Below are positions 17,171 to 25,032 of a stretch of DNA of 64,000 nucleotides, one piece after another. The notes beneath the pieces are model-generated. The model did no database searches and had not been told where the DNA came from. It saw only the letters and a program-made list of their open reading frames with translations. The position numbers were made by a program, and so were the translations under genes. Each line of letters opens with the position of its first letter. Positions within the stretch are counted from its first letter, which is position 1. Source of the DNA: CBDCEG01 sp965215775 (lineage in GTDB: Bacteria; Pseudomonadota; Gammaproteobacteria; Cardiobacteriales; Ostreibacteriaceae); assembly GCA_965215775.1 (NCBI GenBank), contig CBDCEG010000027.1, positions 118,258 through 182,257 of the forward strand, read 5' to 3'.

Positions 17171-18094
17171 ATGCAAAATCAAAAATTAATTAAAATCGCG
17201 ACAAGAAACAGCCCTTTAGCAATGTGGCAAGCTGAGTTTGTAGCAGATAAACTCAAAAAAAATATTGAAGGTTTAGAAGTCCAAATTATTGGTATGACTA
17301 CAAAAGGTGATCAAATGCTAGATAGCCCACTTGCAAAAATAGGTGGCAAAGGTCTCTTTGTAAAAGAATTAGAAGCATCTATGCTAAATAATGAAACTGA
17401 TATAGCTGTTCATTCAATGAAAGATGTTGGTGTTTCTTTGCCAGATGGACTAGCAATTAAAGCCATTTTAAAACGCGATAATCCTTTTGATGCGTTTGTA
17501 AGTAACAAATACCAAAACTTGGCAGAAATGCCAGACTCATCAGTGGTTGGAACTTGTAGTTTGCGAAGAGTTTGCCAATTAAAAAACATTTACCCAAATT
17601 TAGTTTTTAAAGATTTACGCGGAAATGTAAACACAAGGCTGAAAAAATTAGATGATGGAGAATATGATGCAATTATCCTTGCTGCCGCTGGTTTAGAACG
17701 ACTAGGAATGAATGAAAGAATTACTTCTGTTATTTCTAGTGAAATTTGTCTTCCAGCAATAACTCAAGGCAGTATGGGAATTGAGTGTCGTAAAGAAGAT
17801 TTAGAGATTATTGAAATTCTTCAAACAATTGCAGATGATGAAAATACAATCAGAGCAACAGCTGAAAGAGCAGTTAATGAAAGGCTTAATGGAAGTTGCC
17901 AAACACCAATCGCTGCTTATTGCACGATTGATGGGGAAAATATTCACTTAAGAGCAATAATTGGAGAACCAGATGGTTCAATTATGCTAAATGCAGAAGT
18001 TACAGGACTTGCAATTGATGCACGAGGACTTGGTTTGCAAGCGGCTGACTACTTGATAGAGCAGGGTGCTTTGGATATTCTTGCCAAAATATAA
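17171..18094 (+). CDS. hemC: Porphobilinogen deaminase (hydroxymethylbilane synthase)
   Basis: A 307-residue enzyme of haem and sirohaem synthesis that joins four porphobilinogens. It starts KIATRNSPLAMWQAEFVADKL, contains KGLFVKELE and VHSMKDV near the substrate site, and GTCSLRR and DLRGNVNTRLKKLD, all typical. The dipyrromethane cofactor cysteine lies in NGSCQTPIAAY at about residue 242. Length matches E. coli (313). It reads away from xseA and is followed 53 bases later by psd. hemD is not adjacent, unlike in enterobacteria. Confidence 0.96.
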   Translation: MQNQKLIKIATRNSPLAMWQAEFVADKLKKNIEGLEVQIIGMTTKGDQMLDSPLAKIGGKGLFVKELEASMLNNETDIAVHSMKDVGVSLPDGLAIKAILKRDNPFDAFVSNKYQNLAEMPDSSVVGTCSLRRVCQLKNIYPNLVFKDLRGNVNTRLKKLDDGEYDAIILAAAGLERLGMNERITSVISSEICLPAITQGSMGIECRKEDLEIIEILQTIADDENTIRATAERAVNERLNGSCQTPIAAYCTIDGENIHLRAIIGEPDGSIMLNAEVTGLAIDARGLGLQAADYLIEQGALDILAKI

Positions 18095-18147
18095 TCAATA
18101 AAACTAACTAAACTAAATTAATTAAACAATATAAATAACAAATAATT

Positions 18148-18990
18148 ATGCGATATTTCTTACACTTTTTACTACCAAAAAAACTCCTTAGTGCTTTAAT
18201 GTATAAGCTTTCAAGAATTGAAAATAAAACATTTAAAAACATAGCTATAAAAGCTTTTATGAAAATAACTGGAGCAAATTTAGATGACTCACAAAGAGAA
18301 ACAGTTGAAGAATATAAAAGTTTATTAGATTTTTTCACAAGAGAACTTGAAGATAATGCAAGACAAATTACAGGCGAAAATATAATAGCCTCGCCAGTTG
18401 ACGGTAGAATTGCACATTTTGGAGATATTGAAGGAAATCAAATATTTCAAATAAAAGGACATAGTTACTCAGTTGATAAATTAATAACTGAAAATTTGGC
18501 TCAAAAATACCAAAATGGACAAGCTATAACAATTTATTTAGCACCTTATGATTATCATAGAATACATATGCCAGCTGATGGTAAGCTAATAAATGCAACT
18601 TATATACCTGGTGAATTAAATAGTGTTTCTATAGCTTTGCTAGATAGAATTAGTGGATTATTTGCTAGAAATGAAAGGCTGGTTTTAGAGTTTGAAGGTG
18701 TTGATAATAATGAGTTTATTATGGTTTTAGTTGGTGCTGTTAATGTTGGTTCAATAGAAACAGTTGTTCATGGGGAAATTTCTCCTAATAATTATAAAGA
18801 ACAATTTTCACTGCCAACAAACTCAGAAGAGTTTAAAAAAGGAGATGAAATTGGTAGGTTTAACTTAGGCTCAACCGTTATTTTGATTAGTAAAAAAGGA
18901 ACTTATAACTGGAATAATTTAGAGTTTAAACAAAAACTAGAAATGGGTGAAGCAATTACCCAAAAATCATCAAAAACTAATAACCAATAA
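18148..18990 (+). CDS. psd: Phosphatidylserine decarboxylase proenzyme
   Basis: A 280-residue inner-membrane enzyme that makes phosphatidylethanolamine from phosphatidylserine. It is self-cleaved at the conserved LGST motif (FNLGSTVILI, about residue 253), the new N-terminal Ser becoming the pyruvoyl group. Other family motifs are the SPVDGRI segment, the YHRIHMP(A)DG metal/active-site stretch and VGAVNVGSIE. E. coli Psd is 322 residues; the shorter C-terminal subunit here is common in related bacteria. It lies in a short + strand run hemC-psd-rnhA. Confidence 0.94.
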   Translation: MRYFLHFLLPKKLLSALMYKLSRIENKTFKNIAIKAFMKITGANLDDSQRETVEEYKSLLDFFTRELEDNARQITGENIIASPVDGRIAHFGDIEGNQIFQIKGHSYSVDKLITENLAQKYQNGQAITIYLAPYDYHRIHMPADGKLINATYIPGELNSVSIALLDRISGLFARNERLVLEFEGVDNNEFIMVLVGAVNVGSIETVVHGEISPNNYKEQFSLPTNSEEFKKGDEIGRFNLGSTVILISKKGTYNWNNLEFKQKLEMGEAITQKSSKTNNQ

Positions 18991-19004
18991 AGCAAATATC
19001 AAAT

Positions 19005-19454
<450 letters not shown>

Positions 19455-19462
19455 AATTTTAA

Positions 19463-20056
19463 TTATTTTTTTATTAAAATTGTAGAAGAAGCTTTTTTCC
19501 CTAAATTATGTTTTAAGACTAGCCTAGACTCTTCTATATTTTTTTTCCAAATATTATATTTATCTTTTTTAAATTTTTCATTTATAACTGTATAAGATAG
19601 TGTATATGTTCCATCACTACCTTGCATATACTTACTAATTTCTTTCTGTCCTTTAAATTTCCCACAACCATTGTGTTCCCAAAATATAGTTATATTTTTT
19701 TTGGAAGTTCTACTTGTTTTAAGTTTAATATTAGGACATTTACTTATAACATTTATGAATTCAGTTGATAAAACATTAAAGTCTGTATTAAAGTAAGTTG
19801 CAGAAGTTAGTAGTTCACTCCAATTATTTATATTATCTTTACCGACTGTCATCTCTGTAAGGAAAAAAAGATCATGTCCAGCTTGATATTTTGGTGTCCA
19901 ATTTCTACCATCAAATTTGTGTTCTATAAAGTCAGCAGGTGCTTTTGAATAACCACCAATTATTGAGTAGTTAGAGCCAGTTGATAGACAAGCAGACAAA
20001 ACCAATGTAGATATTAATAAGCAACTTAAATTTAGTTTTTCTTTAATTTTTTTCAT
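19463..20056 (-). CDS. Hypothetical lipoprotein, last gene of the PAAR-associated cluster
   Basis: A 197-residue predicted lipoprotein with the lipobox LSAC after a signal peptide KLNLSCLLISTLVLSAC. The mature part has scattered aromatic residues, two cysteines around a CPNIKLKT and a HNGCGKFKG segment, and no recognised domain. Its signal-peptide DNA (a run of about 30 bases encoding LNLSCLLIST) is almost identical to that of the Tai4-like lipoprotein gene starting at 30049, although the mature proteins are unrelated. This suggests recombination or shuffling of leader sequences. Position downstream of a PAAR effector makes an immunity or accessory role possible, but this is inference only. 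Confidence 0.5.
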   Translation of the reverse strand: MKKIKEKLNLSCLLISTLVLSACLSTGSNYSIIGGYSKAPADFIEHKFDGRNWTPKYQAGHDLFFLTEMTVGKDNINNWSELLTSATYFNTDFNVLSTEFINVISKCPNIKLKTSRTSKKNITIFWEHNGCGKFKGQKEISKYMQGSDGTYTLSYTVINEKFKKDKYNIWKKNIEESRLVLKHNLGKKASSTILIKK

Positions 20057-20070
20057 TATTTTAGTAAGGT

Positions 20071-20148
20071 TTATGTTTGGGGGTTATAAGGCATATTGTC
20101 TTCGGTGATTTCTTGCAAATTAACTTTATCGGATAAATCAGCTCTATT
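20071..20148 (-). pseudogene. Short C-terminal coding remnant
   Basis: Between two lipoprotein genes the minus strand encodes about 25 residues containing RADLSDKVNLQEITEDNMPY and ending NPQT-stop. It has no start codon and is closed upstream by a stop. The balanced composition is unlike the AT-rich spacer, so it may be the tail of a gene whose front was lost. Family unknown; the evidence is weak. Confidence 0.25.
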
Positions 20149-20171
20149 TAATCATCGTATGTATTCAAAGC

Positions 20172-20702
20172 CTAAAGTATTTCAGACTTAGGTAAAAGCA
20201 TTGTGTTTGAAATATATTTTTTTCCAAAACGATAAAGAGGAACAATTCTAATGGCACATTTAAAGCTACTCATATCTTTACTTAATGCATTTATTTTTTT
20301 TAAATATTCATTTTTGGATACAGTACTATAACTATTATTACTTGAATTTCTCTCATAAAAATATATTTCGGTATAATAAAGGCTATCTTTTTTATATCTA
20401 GAGCTTAGCTTTAGAGAGCTTGAATTTATTTTCATTGGGTATAAACCATAGCTATAGAAATCTTTATCTTCAACTTTATTTTTTTTAAAAAAGCAATCTA
20501 ATGCAGTAATAGTTTTTTTCTTATTGAAATTTTCTTCTAAATTAATATCCGAGGAAAAATACAAATAATATGAATATATATTTTTATATTTCAGAGATTT
20601 TTTTTTATTGATTTTAATGAACTTCAGATTAGCCTTGGGAATATAACTCCCAGCGCATGATAGTAATGTTAAAATTAATATAGTTATTAATATTTTTTTC
20701 AT
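20172..20702 (-). CDS. Hypothetical lipoprotein, paralogue of 20797-21381, shortened by a nonsense change
   Basis: A 176-residue predicted lipoprotein (signal MKKILITILILTLLSCAG, lipobox LLSC). It is a diverged paralogue of the next upstream gene: both begin their mature part with KA/IATLKF, have a central Y.F/S.. region, an S.L/F.C block near the end, and share YISNTMLLPKSEIL exactly. The sequence after its stop codon still encodes ALNTYDD in frame, matching ALKPFDN of the paralogue: an AAG Lys codon there is TAG here. The loss of seven residues may be harmless. Function unknown; lipoprotein pairs beside a PAAR gene could be immunity proteins. Confidence 0.5.
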   Translation of the reverse strand: MKKILITILILTLLSCAGSYIPKANLKFIKINKKKSLKYKNIYSYYLYFSSDINLEENFNKKKTITALDCFFKKNKVEDKDFYSYGLYPMKINSSSLKLSSRYKKDSLYYTEIYFYERNSSNNSYSTVSKNEYLKKINALSKDMSSFKCAIRIVPLYRFGKKYISNTMLLPKSEIL

Positions 20703-20796
20703 TTTATTTTCCTAAGTAGTTTTTAATAGAATTAAGTAATATATCAGAAGCAGATAATAGGACTACAAAATCATCTATCATAGCTTCTCACTCACC

Positions 20797-21381
20797 TTAA
20801 TTATCAAATGGTTTCAAAGCCTTAAGTATTTCAGATTTAGGTAAAAGCATTGTGTTTGAAATATACAAATCTTTTTTAATTGGACTAATTGTAGGCCATG
20901 CAATAACTACACATCTTAAGTTAGATGGTGGTTGTTTAAGCTGACTTATAACTTCTAGCATTTTATTATCTTCAACCATATCAGCATGATATGGTCTAGA
21001 TCCAGTTCCATCTATAGACTTTAAAAAAAAAGCTGTATAATTATAGGAATATTGTAAGTCAGATTTAGGATTGTATTTAGGGTTAATAACACTGGATCTT
21101 AATAAATATCCATTGTATGTAATTAAGTCTTTTTCTGCAATATCATTATCTATAAATAAGCATATAAACTCCTTTTGACTATAAGAAATAAACCCTTGAT
21201 GTGAACTAATTGCCTTTCCAATATTGTGGCTAGATGAAAAACTAATCTTAAATAAATTATTAATATCTTTTTCTGCTAATTTTAATTTATCAAACTTTAA
21301 AGTTGCAATTGGGATATTATGGCGGCTAGAGCAAGATGTTAAAGATAGTAATAATATAATTTGTAATAATGTTTTTTTCAT
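20797..21381 (-). CDS. Hypothetical lipoprotein, paralogue of 20172-20702
   Basis: A 194-residue predicted lipoprotein with signal MKKTLLQIILLLSLTSCSS (lipobox LTSC). No domain is recognised. It has conserved landmarks shared with the downstream paralogue: an N-terminal ATLKFDKL strand, a central QKEFICLF segment, an LRCVVIAWP segment, and the C-terminal YISNTMLLPKSEILKAL. It sits between a coding remnant and its paralogue, all on the strand of the PAAR effector. A surface or periplasmic immunity role is a reasonable hypothesis because antibacterial effectors with periplasmic targets are usually neutralised by exported proteins. The sequence itself does not prove it. Confidence 0.5.
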   Translation of the reverse strand: MKKTLLQIILLLSLTSCSSRHNIPIATLKFDKLKLAEKDINNLFKISFSSSHNIGKAISSHQGFISYSQKEFICLFIDNDIAEKDLITYNGYLLRSSVINPKYNPKSDLQYSYNYTAFFLKSIDGTGSRPYHADMVEDNKMLEVISQLKQPPSNLRCVVIAWPTISPIKKDLYISNTMLLPKSEILKALKPFDN

Positions 21382-21390
21382 TTTATTTTC

Positions 21391-21548
21391 CTAAGGCTTA
21401 TATTTGAGTTTAATTGTTTGTTTTGCTTCACAATTATGCGTGTAATAAATTGAGGTATCTTTATCTTTATTAATTGGTAAAAAGTTTTCTAAATTTACAT
21501 AGTCTTTTTCTCCCAAATATTTTTTGCTAGCTTCGTCTTTAACTACCA
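21391..21548 (-). pseudogene. C-terminal gene fragment in the PAAR cluster
   Basis: The minus strand encodes about 50 residues (LVVKDEASKKYLGEKDYVNL.. and ..NCEAKQTIKLKYKP-stop) in a frame that has only a TTG without a ribosome site and is closed a short way upstream. It has ordinary protein composition and ends just before the next lipoprotein gene, so it looks like the tail of a lost gene. It overlaps no other gene apart from the end of 21554-22051 if extended upstream. No family recognised. Confidence 0.35.
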
Positions 21549-21553
21549 AAATT

Positions 21554-22051
21554 CTAATGTCTTTTATTTTTATACTCTTCCACTGTTTCCGTTAAACCAT
21601 GAAAAGATAACCCCTCTAACCAATTTATACCTATATCATAAGAGTATAAATATTCCATTCTCTCTTCCATATCATACTTTAAAATCCATGCTATCCAAAA
21701 TTTCAAATACGATTCTCCTATTCCTTCTCTAAAACACATTTGAACATCTAATATTCCAGGGAAGCATACCCAAGGAGGGTAAAATTTCATTTGATTATTA
21801 TACTCTTTTAGTTTTTTCCATTTTCTATAGGAGCTAAAGTAAACTTGCATATAAATTGTATGTTTTTCAACCACTACATTAAAATTTTTCTCAATATCTA
21901 CTGATTCCATAAAATATAAAGCTTCTGATAAGAATATGAATTTAACTTGCTTTTTTTGTATCATTTCTTTTTTGAATTTTTCTCGTTCTTTTTTAAAACC
22001 TAAAAAATGTTTTATTGTTTTTAACATTTTAATAACCTTTTTAATTTTCAT
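21554..22051 (-). CDS. Hypothetical protein directly behind the PAAR effector, candidate immunity protein
   Basis: A 165-residue protein overlapping the end of the PAAR gene by 11 bases; a start at 22027 (MLKTIKHFLGFKKE) would avoid the overlap and is slightly more likely. It has no signal peptide; a basic N-terminal helix leads to a mainly aromatic-rich globular part (MQVYFSSYRKWKKLKEYNN, YPPWVCFPGIL, YLKFWIAWILKYDME). No family was recognised. In type VI systems the gene immediately behind a PAAR-toxin gene, often overlapping it, commonly encodes the cognate immunity protein, so that is the best guess from context. A cytoplasmic immunity protein would suit a toxin with a cytoplasmic target. 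Confidence 0.5.
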   Translation of the reverse strand: MKIKKVIKMLKTIKHFLGFKKEREKFKKEMIQKKQVKFIFLSEALYFMESVDIEKNFNVVVEKHTIYMQVYFSSYRKWKKLKEYNNQMKFYPPWVCFPGILDVQMCFREGIGESYLKFWIAWILKYDMEERMEYLYSYDIGINWLEGLSFHGLTETVEEYKNKRH

Positions 22052-23216
22052 CTATATAGTCAGCTACCCAATCTGCCCCAAAATACCCAGCAAAACCAAA
22101 AACAATACCTCCTACTATTCCAGATACTATGGCGCCTGGGCCAGTTTCTACACCAACTAAAGCTCCAGCAGCCCCGCCTAACCTTGCTCCCGCCCATGCA
22201 CCACCCCAACCTCCTGTTTGACGAATAGTTTCAGCTACTACAGGTTTGTAACTTTTTTGTTCTATAGATTTCATTGTAGCATTTTTTATCTCTATCGCTG
22301 TTAAACCTATTGACAAAATAAAAAGACCTTTTCCTGCAATATTCATTTTTTTCATTAATTTATATTCTTTCTCGGTCATAATTGCTCTTTTAGGAACTCT
22401 TTTTTCTACTAATATTTCTGCTTCAACCTTATCAATAATTGTTAAAAGTTTATTAATTCTTGAAGAAAGGTGAGGTTGTTCTCTCTTTAATAGATGCAAA
22501 TCTTTTATAATTTCTTGTGTTGATATGATTTTTCCACCGTGTTTTTTAGCAACTTCTATATCTATATAAAATTTATGGGTATAATCGATTCCTCCTGCTC
22601 CTGCTTCAATAGTAGAAGCCGAGGTATAGATACTATTTGTATTTCCTAATGCATGTAATCCAGGTCTTTTAACGATAGAGTTGCCTTTTTTTATTAAATC
22701 CCCTCGCGGAATAATTCCATATTTTTTAGGATTTTGTGTAATTTCTTTAATCATATCATATGGATATGATATTGAAGTTAATCTTGTTAATGTACCTTCT
22801 TTAGCAACCTCTTTATAAAAAACATATAAAAACATATTGATACCATTTTTATTTCCATCAGAATAGTTTTGGTTCTTTCCTTCATTTCCACCATAACCTT
22901 TTGCCAAATTTTCTGCTTTAGATGGAATAGGAACAACACTAGCCCCGCCAGTATCAACCAGATAAGAGCTATCGCCATTTACAATAACGCCACCGTGTGA
23001 GCTTTTTGCTCCTTTAAAAGAAACTAACTGTCCTTCTGAAATTGCAATTGGAGTTCCCTCAATTATAACTGCCCCACAACCTGCTTTATCTCCAATACAA
23101 ACGGTAGGTTTCCCATTAACTATTGTCTTACCACAACCACTTACCAAAGGTGTTACCCCATGTCCTGGTATTGGACAACTGTGCATATCTCCTAATGTTG
23201 CTACTGGTTTTGCCAT
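22041..23216 (-). CDS. PAAR-domain protein, probable type VI secretion effector
   Basis: A 391-residue protein. The first ~95 residues form a PAAR domain (ATLGDMHSCPIPGHG, VNGKPTVCIGDKAGCGAVI, ISEGQLVSFKGAKSSHGG), with the His and Cys residues that bind zinc at the tip of the type VI spike. The middle region (about 125-290) is an unidentified domain containing PRGDLIKKGNSIVKRPGLHAL, SIYTSASTIEAGAGGIDYTHKF and YIDIEVAKKHGGKIIS; it is the likely toxin part. The last ~60 residues are a glycine-rich hydrophobic segment (GGWGGAWAGARLGGAAGALVG) able to insert in or cross a membrane. No VgrG, Hcp or sheath gene lies in the window, so this is an orphan effector island delivered by an apparatus encoded elsewhere, if at all. 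Confidence 0.8.
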   Translation of the reverse strand: MAKPVATLGDMHSCPIPGHGVTPLVSGCGKTIVNGKPTVCIGDKAGCGAVIIEGTPIAISEGQLVSFKGAKSSHGGVIVNGDSSYLVDTGGASVVPIPSKAENLAKGYGGNEGKNQNYSDGNKNGINMFLYVFYKEVAKEGTLTRLTSISYPYDMIKEITQNPKKYGIIPRGDLIKKGNSIVKRPGLHALGNTNSIYTSASTIEAGAGGIDYTHKFYIDIEVAKKHGGKIISTQEIIKDLHLLKREQPHLSSRINKLLTIIDKVEAEILVEKRVPKRAIMTEKEYKLMKKMNIAGKGLFILSIGLTAIEIKNATMKSIEQKSYKPVVAETIRQTGGWGGAWAGARLGGAAGALVGVETGPGAIVSGIVGGIVFGFAGYFGADWVADYIDEN

Positions 23217-23353
23217 TTTATTTTCCTCTTATTTTTTAATGATTATTATTTATTAATTTCACTTATTTTATTTATATTTTTTATAGCAATAATTATAACT
23301 TAATTTTTAATAATAAAATAAATATTCCACTTCTGTTTAGAAACCAAACAACC

Positions 23354-24037
23354 TTAAATAACATTTTTATTTTGTAAAAACTCAATTATTTCTTGGTGTT
23401 TATTAGCCTTAAATAATAGTTTTTTTTCAAGCTCTTGGTCAGAAGCTCCAACGCCTGAAATCATAATTGTATTAAATCCAGCACCAAGGGCGGCGGTAAC
23501 ACCAGGAATAGAGTCTTCAATTGCAATACATTCTTTTGGTTTATAACCTAATAATGAAGCGGATAATAGATATGGTTCTGGGTTTGGTTTGTGGTTTTTG
23601 ACGCTTTCGTAAGTTACGATTTGTTTGAAAGTTTCTAGGACTTTTGTTTGTTTGGATAATCCGAAATTATTTGTAACTACATGTTTTTCAGCAGAAGTTA
23701 CCAGCCCAATATCTAGGTTTGTTTGTTGTTTGATTTTCTCAAATAAATCTAAGAAACCACTTTTTAAAACAATACCTCTTTCTTTTAATAAACTAACGCC
23801 AACGCTTTCGGCATCGTTCCAAAATTGGTCTGCTTTTTGTTGGTTATTATCTAAAAGTCGTTTTAGAATTGCTTTGCATTCAAGCTTTGATTTACCAACA
23901 AAAGATGCTGAATCTTCTTCGCTCATCGCGATGTTATTTCGCTTGGCGATTATCATTCGTGCATCATAATAAAATTGTTCGGAATCAAAAATCACTCCGT
24001 CCATATCAAAAACAACTGCTTTGATGTTTTTTAGCAT
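23354..24037 (-). CDS. HAD-superfamily hydrolase, beta-phosphoglucomutase-like
   Basis: A 227-residue haloacid dehalogenase-type phosphatase. Motif I is FDMDGVIFDSE (nucleophile and acid Asp), motif II is GLVTSAEKH, motif III Lys is near NHKPNPEPYLLSA, and motif IV is AIEDSIPGVTAALGAG. The small helical cap between motif I and II places it in subfamily I, near beta-phosphoglucomutase and phosphoglycolate phosphatase. Such proteins hydrolyse sugar phosphates or other small phosphate esters; the actual substrate is unknown. Its start overlaps the end of murB by seven bases, so the two are probably translated together. Confidence 0.87.
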   Translation of the reverse strand: MLKNIKAVVFDMDGVIFDSEQFYYDARMIIAKRNNIAMSEEDSASFVGKSKLECKAILKRLLDNNQQKADQFWNDAESVGVSLLKERGIVLKSGFLDLFEKIKQQTNLDIGLVTSAEKHVVTNNFGLSKQTKVLETFKQIVTYESVKNHKPNPEPYLLSASLLGYKPKECIAIEDSIPGVTAALGAGFNTIMISGVGASDQELEKKLLFKANKHQEIIEFLQNKNVI

Positions 24038-25020
24038 ATTACTACCTCTGGTTCTAATTGAATATTAAATTTAGTTTCTACAACTTTTACAATTTGTTTG
24101 GCAAAGTTGTATATTTTATCGCCTGTTTGTCCGTTTTTATTTATTAAAATAAGTGAATGTTTGTGGTAAGTTCCAACTCCATCTATGGTTTTATCTTTAT
24201 AACCAACCGCTTCAATTAACCATGCTGCTGGAATTTTGAATTTATCATTTTCAAGTTTATAAAAAGGCATATTTGGATTTTGCTCAGATAATTTTGTAAA
24301 CAAATCTTTTTCTATAATTGGGTTTTTGAAGAAACTTCCAGCATTTGGAATTTCTAAATGATTTGGTAATTTACTTTGACGAATATCAACAACTTTTTTT
24401 ATTAATGAATTGGCGGTTATAGTTTTGGAATTATCTGCCAAACCTGCATAACTCAAAACTGGGTCAAATTGTTTTGGAAGCTTAAATGTTACAGACATAA
24501 CTATATATTTTTTAAATGCTTTTTGCTTAAATATACTATTTCTATAACCAAATTTACATTCTGCATTTGTGAATTTGACAAATAAATTCAAATCCATATC
24601 GTAAGTAATAACTTCATCAATAAACTCACAAGCCTCAACCCCATAAGCACCAATGTTTTGCACAGGCGAAGCTCCAACCGTTCCAGGAATATAAGCAAGG
24701 TTTTCTAGTCCGTAAAATCCAGAGTCTGACATTTGACAAACAAATAAATGCCAATTCATTCCAGCACCTGCGGTTACATAAGCACAATCATCTAACTCAT
24801 TGATTAATAAATCTTCAAAGCGATTAATAATAACTGTTCCATTATATTTTTGATTTGTAAAAAGAACATTACAACCCTCTCCCAAAACTATAAATTCATC
24901 TTTGCTAGTTAAGGTTAGTTGTTGAATATCCAACAGATTTTCCAAAATAATTAACCGCTTTGCAACTGTTGGAGTTCTAAAGCTTGTGTAATTGGTTATA
25001 ATTTCCATAGTTTCTTTCAC
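24031..25020 (-). CDS. murB: UDP-N-acetylenolpyruvoylglucosamine reductase
   Basis: A 329-residue FAD enzyme that makes UDP-N-acetylmuramic acid in the second committed step of peptidoglycan synthesis. FAD-binding residues are seen in VLGEGCNVLFTN and in ENLAYIPGTVGASPVQNIGAYG; YRNSIFK contains the conserved Tyr-Arg; NAGSFFKNPI holds the catalytic Ser, and the C-terminal LEPEVVIC supplies the catalytic Glu. The length and the C-terminal arrangement match the E. coli type I enzyme (342 residues). It is directly downstream of a pilR-like regulator (12 bases) and overlaps the HAD gene. Confidence 0.96.
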   Translation of the reverse strand: MKETMEIITNYTSFRTPTVAKRLIILENLLDIQQLTLTSKDEFIVLGEGCNVLFTNQKYNGTVIINRFEDLLINELDDCAYVTAGAGMNWHLFVCQMSDSGFYGLENLAYIPGTVGASPVQNIGAYGVEACEFIDEVITYDMDLNLFVKFTNAECKFGYRNSIFKQKAFKKYIVMSVTFKLPKQFDPVLSYAGLADNSKTITANSLIKKVVDIRQSKLPNHLEIPNAGSFFKNPIIEKDLFTKLSEQNPNMPFYKLENDKFKIPAAWLIEAVGYKDKTIDGVGTYHKHSLILINKNGQTGDKIYNFAKQIVKVVETKFNIQLEPEVVIC

Positions 25021-25032
25021 TTTGTTTGTGCT

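Noticed and set aside
22041..23216. Calling the middle of the PAAR protein an ADP-ribosyltransferase
   Set aside because: A few segments (SIYTSAS, a following Glu region) could fit, but I cannot place the full R-S-E motif set, so the domain is left unnamed.
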